Shown here piece after piece: positions 1 to 9,285 of a DNA stretch of 64,000 nt; within the stretch, counting starts at the first letter, position 1; every line of letters begins with the position of its first letter. The DNA comes from an uncultured SAR86 cluster bacterium. GTDB lineage: Bacteria > Pseudomonadota > Gammaproteobacteria > Magnimaribacterales > AG-339-G14. The DNA lies in the NCBI GenBank assembly GCA_902594855.1, contig CACJNS010000003.1, positions 1-64,000 of the forward strand, in the 5' to 3' direction. The translations under genes were made by a program, and so were the position numbers. The notes below the pieces were generated by a model. The model had not been told where the DNA came from. It did not search any database and saw only the letters and a list, made by a program, of their open reading frames with translations.

Positions 1-1
1 T

Positions 2-547
2 CCAGGCGACTTAGGGTTAATGTCTGAAACACTTAATGGAGCAAGTGACTCTACGCATTTTATTATTGCCTCTTATATGACAAGAGAGGACTTTCAAAAT
101 GCAGGCGCATTAACACAAAGCTGTCCAGAAGCTGCCACAATGCTTGGTTCTTTAATGAGTTCAGCGAGTCCAGTATCAGATCTTGCAATTGTCCCTATCA
201 TTGAAGCCAATGATTGGACTATTGATGGTGCATTCACTAAATATGACATGAGAATGAATCTAGAAAATGAGGAAGAGTACGCCGAGGCATGGTCAGAACT
301 AATGGATTCTAATGTTGAATCAGGATCTGTTACAAGCTCTTATGGATTAAACAGAGTTCTATATGGCAATGATGAATTTACACACTTTGTTTATATCGGA
401 GCTTCTGATTTTGTAACTTTGACAGATGGGGCTACAGAATTAACATCATCAAAGGCTTTTGAAAAATTTTCAAGGAAAGTAAAAGGGATGAGAGAAGTAT
501 TAAATACTTCTTTGGTAATTCCTGTCAAAGCCTGGCCGAGAAGATAA
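2..547 (+). CDS. Hypothetical protein, 5'-truncated by the window edge
   Basis: ORF 20..547; the frame stays open upstream to base 2 (PGDLGL), so the true start is probably outside the window. No family recognised. Confidence 0.6.
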   Translation, partial: PGDLGLMSETLNGASDSTHFIIASYMTREDFQNAGALTQSCPEAATMLGSLMSSASPVSDLAIVPIIEANDWTIDGAFTKYDMRMNLENEEEYAEAWSELMDSNVESGSVTSSYGLNRVLYGNDEFTHFVYIGASDFVTLTDGATELTSSKAFEKFSRKVKGMREVLNTSLVIPVKAWPRR

Positions 548-554
548 TTTCATT

Positions 555-589
555 AAAAAAAAAGAGAGGCTTAGACCTCTCTTTTTTTT
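555..589. terminator. Bidirectional intrinsic terminator
   Basis: AAAAAAAAAGAGAGGC-TTAG-ACCTCTCTTTTTTTT inverted repeat with A/T tracts on both sides, between convergent genes. Confidence 0.85.
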
Positions 590-1512
590 AATTGTTCTGT
601 TCTTAAAAACACAAAGAAACTTAGCGTGGCTAAAGAGCATAATATATGCCATATACCGTGCGGTTGAATCAAAGAATCTGGATTACATAAAGGTTGATTT
701 GGATACCCTTGTAACCAAATTACAAAAGCTGAAATATATAAAAGCATTCCAACAAAAAACCATGGGAAATGCTTTCGCTCGTAGTCAGGCTTAGTGTTAC
801 AAACAAGTCCAGGTAACCAGAAAAATGCAATCCACCAGTATTGATCAAGATTATTAAAAATTTCTTGTGGATAAATTCCAAATATTGCGGCAACAAGGAA
901 ACCCACAAAACCAGATAAAAATCTCATTCTCTGACTCCAATATTTAAATAGAAATTCAGATACTATCCATACACCTATAGAAACACCATAAACACTAAAG
1001 CCTATTCCCATACCATCGCCAAGAAACCATCTGCCTAAACCATAGGCAACTATGATGCTTAGATAGACTTTAAAAAAGGTACTGATGCTCCATTTAGCCA
1101 TAACTTTAAAGTTATAAAGCCAAGGGATGACGATGTACATCACCATGCTCAAGTTATCAGCCCATCCACCCCATTCTGTATGAGTACCATGCATTAAAAA
1201 TGATCCTGGACCTAAAAAGATTGCTGCAGAGGCATATAGAATAGCTATTGGAGTCAGGGTATGGAAAGTATTTACATTTTCTTCATCTCGATTAAGAACA
1301 TGAAACATTATTAAGCCAGTCACCATAAAGGCTAAGTTTGTAAGTGTATTAACAGGCTCTCTAAAAATACTATCGCTTACCCTTTCACACCATCTTGATA
1401 CACCGCCAATCTCCATTCCCGGTTCAAGTGAGAGACCAATACCAAATAAAGTAAAAATACTATAAAGAAATAGAAATAAAAAACTGAATAAATACGCAAG
1501 ACGAATGGCCAT
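571..1512 (-). CDS. Ceramidase-like (CREST superfamily) multi-pass membrane protein
   Basis: Multi-TM; motifs REPVNTLTN, SFLMH (Sx3H), WADNLSM and C-terminal HGIWH (Hx3H). Confidence 0.7.
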   Translation of the reverse strand: MAIRLAYLFSFLFLFLYSIFTLFGIGLSLEPGMEIGGVSRWCERVSDSIFREPVNTLTNLAFMVTGLIMFHVLNRDEENVNTFHTLTPIAILYASAAIFLGPGSFLMHGTHTEWGGWADNLSMVMYIVIPWLYNFKVMAKWSISTFFKVYLSIIVAYGLGRWFLGDGMGIGFSVYGVSIGVWIVSEFLFKYWSQRMRFLSGFVGFLVAAIFGIYPQEIFNNLDQYWWIAFFWLPGLVCNTKPDYERKHFPWFFVGMLLYISAFVIWLQGYPNQPLCNPDSLIQPHGIWHILCSLATLSFFVFLRTEQLKKREV

Positions 1513-1554
1513 AATTAATTATATAGCCATAAAGTCTTGAAAATTAGAATTTAT

Positions 1555-2031
1555 TTATGGAGTTCTCATTACCTCAGGTGGAGTACACTTGAGGATAGAA
1601 GTTGTATTGAGCTCTTCTAGTACTAATTTAAGTTTTCTGAATTCAGCGACTTCTGGATTTAACCCAACTGAACTGACACCAATAAAGCTAGTCCCAATCA
1701 AAGGATCGTGCTTTGTTAAGCCATAAGTAGAGTAGCTAGTGCTTCTATTTGAATTCTCGACAACTCTTTCAGATAGATTATTAATTAAATTAGAAATTCT
1801 GATTCTATTTGCTTGCATTTCAGAACAAGACAAAGTTTGAATATCTAAAGGATAATGAATTGTCTCGTCGTTAACTGCTCCTTTTCCTCCATTTTGCTCA
1901 ATAAAATCATCAAGCATTATTGACGCAGAAGAATAAGTAGTAACGTTAGTGCCAGCACAATTTGCTAATACAAATAGTAACAAAGGAAGGATCAGTACTT
2001 TGTTAAATTTTTTCATGTTTATTGTCTTCAT
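1555..2031 (-). CDS. Hypothetical lipoprotein
   Basis: Signal peptide with lipobox LLLFVLANC. Confidence 0.6.
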   Translation of the reverse strand: MKTINMKKFNKVLILPLLLFVLANCAGTNVTTYSSASIMLDDFIEQNGGKGAVNDETIHYPLDIQTLSCSEMQANRIRISNLINNLSERVVENSNRSTSYSTYGLTKHDPLIGTSFIGVSSVGLNPEVAEFRKLKLVLEELNTTSILKCTPPEVMRTP

Positions 2032-2261
2032 AAACCCACTCCATGAAGTTTTTCCCCTATATTTTTCTCATAATTAAGAAAAAAGAGAATTTTATTGTCA
2101 AAATGACACATAGTCAAACTAACAAAAACTTATTTGGTAATTAAATTTTACTATATTTAATGCTAAAAAGCCTTAATTTATCTATGATCAAAGAGATTTT
2201 ATTTAAATCTAAATCGTTTCATGATATTCAATTCAACTTAATGTAAAGTAACTATTCTTTT

Positions 2262-4034
2262 ATGGATACCAATCAAATCATACTTTCAGCCATACTTTTA
2301 GTAATGGTGGGAATGTTTATATGGGGAAGATATCGCTATGATGCAGTTGCGCTTACAAGTTTAGCGGTTTTAGTGGTGCTTGGATTTGTGCCTGCAAAAG
2401 AAGCATTCGTTGGCTTTGGCCATCCAGCTGTTATAACTGTCGCACTTGTATTGTTGATAAGTAAGGGCTTAGAAGCTTCAGGATTGATAGGAAAAATTGG
2501 CAGCCTTCTTCAAAAAATTGCCAGCAGCGAATTTCAATTTCTTGTGATCTTGATGGGAATAGCGGTTGTTCTGTCTTCATTCATGAACAATATCGGAGCT
2601 ATGGCGATGCTTCTACCGGTTACTTTAGGAATATGCCAAAAAATGAGCTGGTCCCCTTCTAAATTTTTGATGCCTCTTGCTTTTGCATCTATTTTAGGCG
2701 GAATGAATACTAAAATAGGAACACCTCCAAACATTATTATTTCTGAATTTAGAGATCAATATTCCGATAAAGGCTTTGAATTCTTTGATTTTGCCTATGC
2801 TGGATTACCTGTAAGCATTGGTGGTTTGGTTTTCATAGCATTATTAGGATTCATACTTGTAAAAAATAGATCTGGAGAAAATGACTCTTCCTCTTTAGTG
2901 GATATTAATGAATATTTAGTGGAATTAGTAATAGATAAAGATAGTGAACTTATTGGTAAAAGAACCCAAGAGTTTAGGAAAGAATTAGGATCTGACATTG
3001 TACTTATTGGGTCTGTTAATGAGTCCTCAGATGCTAGAGAAATATTAAGTAATTTTGATGAATTAAAAGAATCACAAATATTGCTTTTAAAAATTAATCC
3101 TGAAGAAGTATCTGGTCTCCAAGAAAAATATGGACTATCCCTTAGAACAGAAATTAAAGATCTAGATTCAGGAAGTTTTGGTGAAATTGAAACTATGATT
3201 TCTCCTGGCTCTAGATTGATAGGAAGAACTATAGACTATTTTTCTACAATGGCAGGAAGACAAATGGCTATTTTAGGGCTTTGGAGAAAAGGAACAAATT
3301 TTCAAGGAAGTTTATCAAACGAGCACTTTAAATCTGGAGATGTATTATTAATTGCAACGAGGGAAGAACAAAAAGATACTAGCGAAAAAATGCAGGATCT
3401 AGGCCTTATGCCTTTGTGGCAAAGAGAACTAGATGTAATAAAAGATGACTCTAAAATTCTTTTATCGCTAGGTTTATTTTCATTTAGTTTACTTCTTGTT
3501 ATCACAAATTTTTTAAATGTTGTCATTGCTTTTTTGCTATGTGTTTTAGCTTTTGTAGCCTCTAAATTACTAAAGCCAAATATGCTTTACAGGCATATTG
3601 AATGGCCTGTCATTGTATTACTTGGGGCTATGATCCCAATTGGCGATGCATTGTATGACAGCGGCCTTACCAATATTCTTGCAACTGCTATAGCCACTCA
3701 ATCAATTCAATTTGGTTTAGTAGGCACTTTAATTATTTTAATGGTTGCAACCATGTGTTTATCAGATGTCATTAATAATGCAGCTACAGCTGTTATCATG
3801 GGACCAATATCAGTAACCATAGCTAATCAGTTAGGCCACCCTACTGAACCTTTCTTGATGTGTGTTGCCATAGGTGCAAGCTGCGCTTTTCTTTCTCCAA
3901 TAGGTCATCAATGCAATACTTTAGTGATGGGGCCTGGTAATTATAAATTTGGAGATTATTGGAAACTTGGATTGCCTTTGGAGCTTCTGATCATTGCGAT
4001 ATCAACTCCTTTGCTACTTATTTTTTGGTTCTAG
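2262..4034 (+). CDS. SLC13/CitMHS-type permease with central RCK_C (TrkA-C) domains
   Basis: 590 aa, two TM blocks with FMNNIGAMAMLLPV and DVINNAATAVIMGPI motifs and two central RCK_C-like repeats. Confidence 0.8.
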   Translation: MDTNQIILSAILLVMVGMFIWGRYRYDAVALTSLAVLVVLGFVPAKEAFVGFGHPAVITVALVLLISKGLEASGLIGKIGSLLQKIASSEFQFLVILMGIAVVLSSFMNNIGAMAMLLPVTLGICQKMSWSPSKFLMPLAFASILGGMNTKIGTPPNIIISEFRDQYSDKGFEFFDFAYAGLPVSIGGLVFIALLGFILVKNRSGENDSSSLVDINEYLVELVIDKDSELIGKRTQEFRKELGSDIVLIGSVNESSDAREILSNFDELKESQILLLKINPEEVSGLQEKYGLSLRTEIKDLDSGSFGEIETMISPGSRLIGRTIDYFSTMAGRQMAILGLWRKGTNFQGSLSNEHFKSGDVLLIATREEQKDTSEKMQDLGLMPLWQRELDVIKDDSKILLSLGLFSFSLLLVITNFLNVVIAFLLCVLAFVASKLLKPNMLYRHIEWPVIVLLGAMIPIGDALYDSGLTNILATAIATQSIQFGLVGTLIILMVATMCLSDVINNAATAVIMGPISVTIANQLGHPTEPFLMCVAIGASCAFLSPIGHQCNTLVMGPGNYKFGDYWKLGLPLELLIIAISTPLLLIFWF

Positions 4035-4273
4035 TAACCCTGAATTATTGTTCCTCTTACAAAGAGTTCATAGTAGCGAGAGCAATTATATTTTCTCAGC
4101 TTTATAAGCATATCAAGGTATTTTTGTTTATCTGCTTCTAAAGACGATTTGTGATCTAAATAACAAGCATCAAACTCATCCAAATCATACATAGAGTTTT
4201 TTACAACTTTTTCGTAAGTGCAAGAAAGTAAAGTAAGAGATATTAAAAGAACCAAATAGTTATTGATTCTCAT
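4031..4273 (-). CDS. Small lipoprotein, hypothetical
   Basis: MRINNYLVLLISLTLLSC lipobox; 4-nt convergent overlap with the SLC13 gene. Confidence 0.5.
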   Translation of the reverse strand: MRINNYLVLLISLTLLSCTYEKVVKNSMYDLDEFDACYLDHKSSLEADKQKYLDMLIKLRKYNCSRYYELFVRGTIIQGY

Positions 4274-4985
4274 CTGCGCTTAATTGACCGCTACTTGATT
4301 TCTTTGACATTACATCGACAATAATTCCAATGACCATGTTTAACATTATGACAGCATTCAAAAGAATAAAACTTATAAAGTAAATCCAAACCCAAGGGAA
4401 AACTTCAATAATATCTTTCATTACTGCTGCCCAGTCATCGTAGGTGGCAACCTGTGCAAGAGTTAGCATTGCTAAACCAATATTACCCCAATGCTCTGGG
4501 TCAGTAGTTCCAAAAACTAACGTACCTATAGCAGCCCATATATATATGAAAATGAACATTAGAAGCGCAACAAAGCCAACTCTTGGAAGAGTCTCAAATA
4601 AAGCATCAACAATTTTCTTTAATGCAGGCACGACTGTGATAATTCTCAGTACTCTTACTATTCTAAGTAACCTTGCTACAAAGGCTGTTTCTCCACCAGT
4701 AATAGGAATTAAGCTGACTGTCACAATTATGAAATCAAATATGTTCCATCCACTTTGAAAAAATTTAATTAAGGATCTTTCAGCGACAATTCTTATTATT
4801 ATCTCTATCAAAAAGAAAACTGTGATCGCAGTATCTAAGAAGTTCAAAATTCCTACATAGTCATCTGAAAGATCATAAGAACTTACTCCTGCGTAGATAG
4901 CAGAACCAATTATTACAAAGATGACTATACCGTTAAAAAAACTGCTGTTTCTGATCTTTAAGAAAAATTGAACTATTTGATTCAT
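4260..4985 (-). CDS. Voltage-gated cation channel, single-repeat BacNav/NaChBac type
   Basis: Six-TM ion_trans architecture; S4 RLLRIVRVLR; pore TLAQVATYDDWAAVM. Confidence 0.85.
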   Translation of the reverse strand: MNQIVQFFLKIRNSSFFNGIVIFVIIGSAIYAGVSSYDLSDDYVGILNFLDTAITVFFLIEIIIRIVAERSLIKFFQSGWNIFDFIIVTVSLIPITGGETAFVARLLRIVRVLRIITVVPALKKIVDALFETLPRVGFVALLMFIFIYIWAAIGTLVFGTTDPEHWGNIGLAMLTLAQVATYDDWAAVMKDIIEVFPWVWIYFISFILLNAVIMLNMVIGIIVDVMSKKSSSGQLSADENQ

Positions 4986-5017
4986 GTGCGGATTATATAC
5001 TCAACTTGAAATAAGAG

Positions 5018-6340
5018 TTAATTATTTAAACAAAGATAAGAAAGGTTCAAACCAACATCTGTATTACTTCTAGAAAAAATATCTATGCTACTTCTATTAT
5101 CGAAAGGTTTAACGAATATATTCATTGATAAGCAGTTTATATAAAGTCTAGAAAAGGTTAAATCAGAAGATTCATTTATATCTTTTCTAACCCCTAACGG
5201 ACCATTAGGCGCAAGGTAGTTTTTTGTCGACCAATCATAATTGGTTGCCATTACCCAAGAATCAGGCAATGGCATGCGATAACTAAAACCGAATCCCCAT
5301 TGCCTAAAGGACTCAAATTTTTCATTTGCTTCATATTTATCGCTAAAAACATTCAAAGTCCAACTTGAATTATTATTAGGTAAAAAGAATGTATTATTTA
5401 CAAAAGTTCCGTAACGATAACCACTTTTTGCTTCTAGACCTATAAAGTTCCTTTTGTCTATATTGAAACCATAATCAAAATTTGATCCATTTTCTAAAGT
5501 GCCTGAATGACTAACGCTAAAAGCATTTGATTCTAAAAGTGCTTCACCCGATAGGTATACCTGAATTCTGGTAAAACTGGGAGTGACACTTGGACTTTTA
5601 AGAATTCCTAATCTACCTTCTTCCACCTCAAGTTTACTGTTAATTCCAAAAACTAAACTTCTTTGATCAAATTGAGTGAATCTTGATTGATAAGTAGTAG
5701 CCAGCGCTAAAAAGTAATTTATTGAATCTCCTCGAGGATTATTTAAGTTTTGAGTAAGTGAAACGTTATAATTAAATGATAATTTTGAGTCAGACTGAGG
5801 TTTAGAATCAGGACTCACTTCTAAGGGAAATCCTGCTATTTCAATGATATCTGCATCTATCCCAGCATTAGCATTTGTTGAGCTTGAAAATCCAAATGTC
5901 ATTAATTGATTTACCTTCAAAGGTTTTTCTTGCTCTTCTATAGCAGAAAGAAAAGACTCAACTTTTGTAACTACTTCTTCTGGAGGATCGTAATCTTTGA
6001 CACTATCTAAATATAGTTTTGCTGGAGCGTAAGCTTCTAATCTGAAATATAGTACTCCTAGCTCTAATCTAATCCTCGCAAGGGTCGGATCGTATATAAG
6101 CATTTGCTCAAAGACTCCAATTGCTGCCTCTAAATCACCCAATATGATGGATAAATTGGCATATTTGAATAAATTGCTTTGATTGGTTGGTTCTTCTAAT
6201 AATTGATCAAAGATTAGTTGTCTTTCTTTTCTGATAGTTTCTAATTGCTCAGGATCAGATATAGTTGGTGGAACATTTTGCGAAGAAGCAAAAAAGGTCA
6301 AACCAAAGACAAATAGTAATAAAATATACTTACTAGACAT
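5018..6340 (-). CDS. TPR-containing outer-membrane beta-barrel protein (surface lipoprotein assembly modifier-like)
   Basis: Signal peptide, TPR-like segment (LEAAIGVFEQMLIYDPTLARIRLELGVLYFRLEAYAPAKLYLD), then an aromatic-rich alternating barrel-like C-terminus. Confidence 0.6.
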   Translation of the reverse strand: MSSKYILLLFVFGLTFFASSQNVPPTISDPEQLETIRKERQLIFDQLLEEPTNQSNLFKYANLSIILGDLEAAIGVFEQMLIYDPTLARIRLELGVLYFRLEAYAPAKLYLDSVKDYDPPEEVVTKVESFLSAIEEQEKPLKVNQLMTFGFSSSTNANAGIDADIIEIAGFPLEVSPDSKPQSDSKLSFNYNVSLTQNLNNPRGDSINYFLALATTYQSRFTQFDQRSLVFGINSKLEVEEGRLGILKSPSVTPSFTRIQVYLSGEALLESNAFSVSHSGTLENGSNFDYGFNIDKRNFIGLEAKSGYRYGTFVNNTFFLPNNNSSWTLNVFSDKYEANEKFESFRQWGFGFSYRMPLPDSWVMATNYDWSTKNYLAPNGPLGVRKDINESSDLTFSRLYINCLSMNIFVKPFDNRSSIDIFSRSNTDVGLNLSYLCLNN

Positions 6341-6377
6341 GACAAAGCGTCAATTATATAGCTTTTAATAAACAAAA

Positions 6378-8561
6378 ATGAAGAACATTCAAAAAAAATT
6401 GTTATTGCCAATGGCAATTTTAATTGGATTAATTCCTCTAGCTAATCCTTTGAACATTTTCGATGAATTAAGATTATTTGCATTCGATACTTTGCAACAA
6501 ATAAATCCAAGAGAACCATTGGAAGATGATCCTGTGGTTATTATAGATATTGATGATGAATCTCTTAATAATCTTGGTCAATGGCCATGGTCTAGAGATT
6601 TATTATCTAAATTAGTCCAGCAAACAGAACAAGCTCTTACAACATCATTCGATATCGTTTTTGCAGAAAGAGATAGAACTGGGAGTGATGTTCTCACTGA
6701 GCAATATTCAGATAACTCGGAGTTAGTTAATGAGCTGAAGAAAATTAAACCTAACGACTTAGTTTTTGCTGAATCTATGCAAGCTCATACAACCGTAGTA
6801 CTTGGAAGCGCACCTAACAATAAATTAATCAGTCAATCTATCAAACCTAAATTTGGTTTAATTATTCAAGGTGATACACCTAATGAATTTTTACCAAATT
6901 ATTCTGGTATGCAAAATAATCTGCCTTCATTGATTTCTTCTGCAGCGGGAGTTGGATCTATGAGTATTGGCGGAGATTCAAGCATTGTTAGAAGCTTACC
7001 AACTTTTGAAATAGTTAGTGGGCAGATCGTTCCCTCTCTGATGCTAGAAACTTTGAGAGTAGCAATAGGAGCAAGTACTTATCAAATAAAATCTTCTAAT
7101 GCTTCAGGAGAACTTGCTTTTGGAGAGAGCACCGGAATTAATAACATTAAATTAGGAAATGTGATTGTACCAACTAATGCAAATGGAAATTTATGGTTAC
7201 ATTCAACTTATACAGAAAATTTAAATGTTATTCCCGCCTTTAAAGTACTTAACAATACTTTCGATAGAGAGTACTTTGCTGGAAAAATTGTCCTAGTTGG
7301 AACGAGCGCATCTGGCTTACTTGATATTAGAAACACATCTTTAGAGAAAGATATTCCAGGTGTAACAGTCATAGCTCAAGGAATTCAACAAATTATAAAT
7401 GGCGAGTTTTTAGTTAGACCAGATTGGATGGAAGGAGGAGAATTTATATTTGGATTATTTTTTTCTATTTTAATATGTTTAATCATTCAATATTTTGGCC
7501 CTACTGGAGGATTGATCACATTTCTAGTTGCAAATATGTCAAGTCTCTACGGTTCTTACTACGGATTTAACAATTTAGATTATTTAATTGATCCTATATC
7601 TCCATTGGTAATATGCTTAACAAGTTATCTAATAATTACATTTTTTAATTTTTTATTTACTGAACTAGAACGAAGTAAGGTTAGGACTGCGTTTTCTCAA
7701 TATTTAGCACCAGAAATGGTTTCTAGACTTGCTGAATCAAGTGAATCGTTAAAGCTAGGTGGAGAGAAGAAAAATATGACCTTTCTGTTTTCTGATATCA
7801 GAGGTTTTACAGCAATATCAGAAAGTTATAAATCTAATCCTGAAGAGCTAACGGAACTTATAAATAACCTCCTTACAGTGCTATCAAATGAAATTTTAGA
7901 TAACGCTGGCACTATTGATAAATATATGGGAGATTGCATTATGGCTTTTTGGAATGCACCCACAGATCAAGAAAATCATACCGATTTAGCTTTAAAAGCG
8001 TCTTTTGATATGGAGAAAGCGTTAGAGCAATTTAATATTGAGTTCCAAAAGCAAAAAGGTATGGAGTTAAAAATTGGTATTGGAATCAATACAGGAGAAT
8101 GTATTGTTGGAAATATGGGTTCTGAAAAAAGGTTTGATTATACGGTCTTAGGTGACCCTGTAAACCTTGCTTCAAGATTAGAAGGTCAATCTGGAACTTA
8201 TGGATTTCAGAGGATTCTTGGTCAAGAAACAGTGAATGCTCTTAAATCAAATGCAAATCTTTTCGAATTAGATCTGATTCAAGTAAAAGGAAAAAGTGAA
8301 CCCGTAAAAATTTATACTTCTTTTGATAAATTCTCATTGAAAGATGAAAAATTATCTGAGTTCAGTAAAGATCATGAAGAATTTCTTCATAATTACAGAA
8401 ATCAACAATGGGATTTAGCTTTAAACTTTATTAAGAAATGGGAGCAACAAGTTACAGAGTTTGATTTATACTACGCTATTTTTAAAGACAGAATTAAAGA
8501 TATGAAGCTTAATTTAGCTGATCCAAATTGGAATGGAGCGTACGTTGCAACAACTAAGTAA
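6378..8561 (+). CDS. CHASE2-domain class III adenylate cyclase
   Basis: Extracytoplasmic CHASE2 region, TM segments, then FLFSDIRGFT, TIDKYMGDCIMAFW, DYTVLGDPVNLASRLEG. Both metal Asp, Lys/Asp adenine specifiers and Asn/Arg are present. Confidence 0.9.
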   Translation: MKNIQKKLLLPMAILIGLIPLANPLNIFDELRLFAFDTLQQINPREPLEDDPVVIIDIDDESLNNLGQWPWSRDLLSKLVQQTEQALTTSFDIVFAERDRTGSDVLTEQYSDNSELVNELKKIKPNDLVFAESMQAHTTVVLGSAPNNKLISQSIKPKFGLIIQGDTPNEFLPNYSGMQNNLPSLISSAAGVGSMSIGGDSSIVRSLPTFEIVSGQIVPSLMLETLRVAIGASTYQIKSSNASGELAFGESTGINNIKLGNVIVPTNANGNLWLHSTYTENLNVIPAFKVLNNTFDREYFAGKIVLVGTSASGLLDIRNTSLEKDIPGVTVIAQGIQQIINGEFLVRPDWMEGGEFIFGLFFSILICLIIQYFGPTGGLITFLVANMSSLYGSYYGFNNLDYLIDPISPLVICLTSYLIITFFNFLFTELERSKVRTAFSQYLAPEMVSRLAESSESLKLGGEKKNMTFLFSDIRGFTAISESYKSNPEELTELINNLLTVLSNEILDNAGTIDKYMGDCIMAFWNAPTDQENHTDLALKASFDMEKALEQFNIEFQKQKGMELKIGIGINTGECIVGNMGSEKRFDYTVLGDPVNLASRLEGQSGTYGFQRILGQETVNALKSNANLFELDLIQVKGKSEPVKIYTSFDKFSLKDEKLSEFSKDHEEFLHNYRNQQWDLALNFIKKWEQQVTEFDLYYAIFKDRIKDMKLNLADPNWNGAYVATTK

Positions 8562-9285
8562 ACTCCTCTTTATTACATTATTTTTGCCGTCAATGGCTAT
8601 TTCTCAGACTATTGTGAACATAGAAGAGTTAAGAAATGAAGGTAAAGAAGGTTTTTTTGCTGGTCTTGGTTTTTCTTTGAATGCTTCAAGGGGTAACAGA
8701 GATAGAGACTATTATTCATTTGATCTAAGATTTGACTACAATCTTGATGATGTCGAAAATTTCATGATTCTAAGAAAATCTGAAAGGAAAATAAATCAAA
8801 ACGTCACGGATATATCGCAACTCATTCATATAAGATCTGTCTTTGAGACATACAATCAGTACCATACTGAATTCTTTATCCAGTCAGCTAAAAATCCTTT
8901 TAGATTATTTAGAGAAAGAAACTTATTTGGTACCGGTTTAAGAATGATCATAGATGATCAAATGAGATTTGGAGCAGGCGTTATTTATGAAGAGGAAACT
9001 GATTTAGAAGATTCAGTCACTGATACAACAAGATTCTCTCTTTATTTCCATGATAATTTTGAAATTGCTGAAAACGTTAACTTCAATACAACTATTTATT
9101 ATCAGCCCGATATATTGGATTTTAACGATTACAAAACAAGCTTCTTAATGGCTTTTAATTTTAAAGTTAATGAAAAATTTAGTATCAGCCTTCAGTACGA
9201 TATTGCTTACGATTCGGAACCTATATTGAATGCCGTTGAGGATGATCAAGGATTAAGTACTAAATTCTCTTATTCCTTTAATTAA
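8533..9285 (+). CDS. Putative outer-membrane protein (DUF481-like)
   Basis: Signal peptide LLFITLFLPSMAISQ; beta-rich sequence ending FSYSFN; overlaps the cyclase by 29 nt. Confidence 0.5.
   Translation: MERTLQQLSKLLFITLFLPSMAISQTIVNIEELRNEGKEGFFAGLGFSLNASRGNRDRDYYSFDLRFDYNLDDVENFMILRKSERKINQNVTDISQLIHIRSVFETYNQYHTEFFIQSAKNPFRLFRERNLFGTGLRMIIDDQMRFGAGVIYEEETDLEDSVTDTTRFSLYFHDNFEIAENVNFNTTIYYQPDILDFNDYKTSFLMAFNFKVNEKFSISLQYDIAYDSEPILNAVEDDQGLSTKFSYSFN

Noticed and set aside
2534-4758. Small ORFs 2534..2734, 2795..2998, 3302..3526, 3959..4141 and 4444..4758
   Set aside because: Opposite-strand or alternate-frame shadows of the SLC13 and ion-channel genes.
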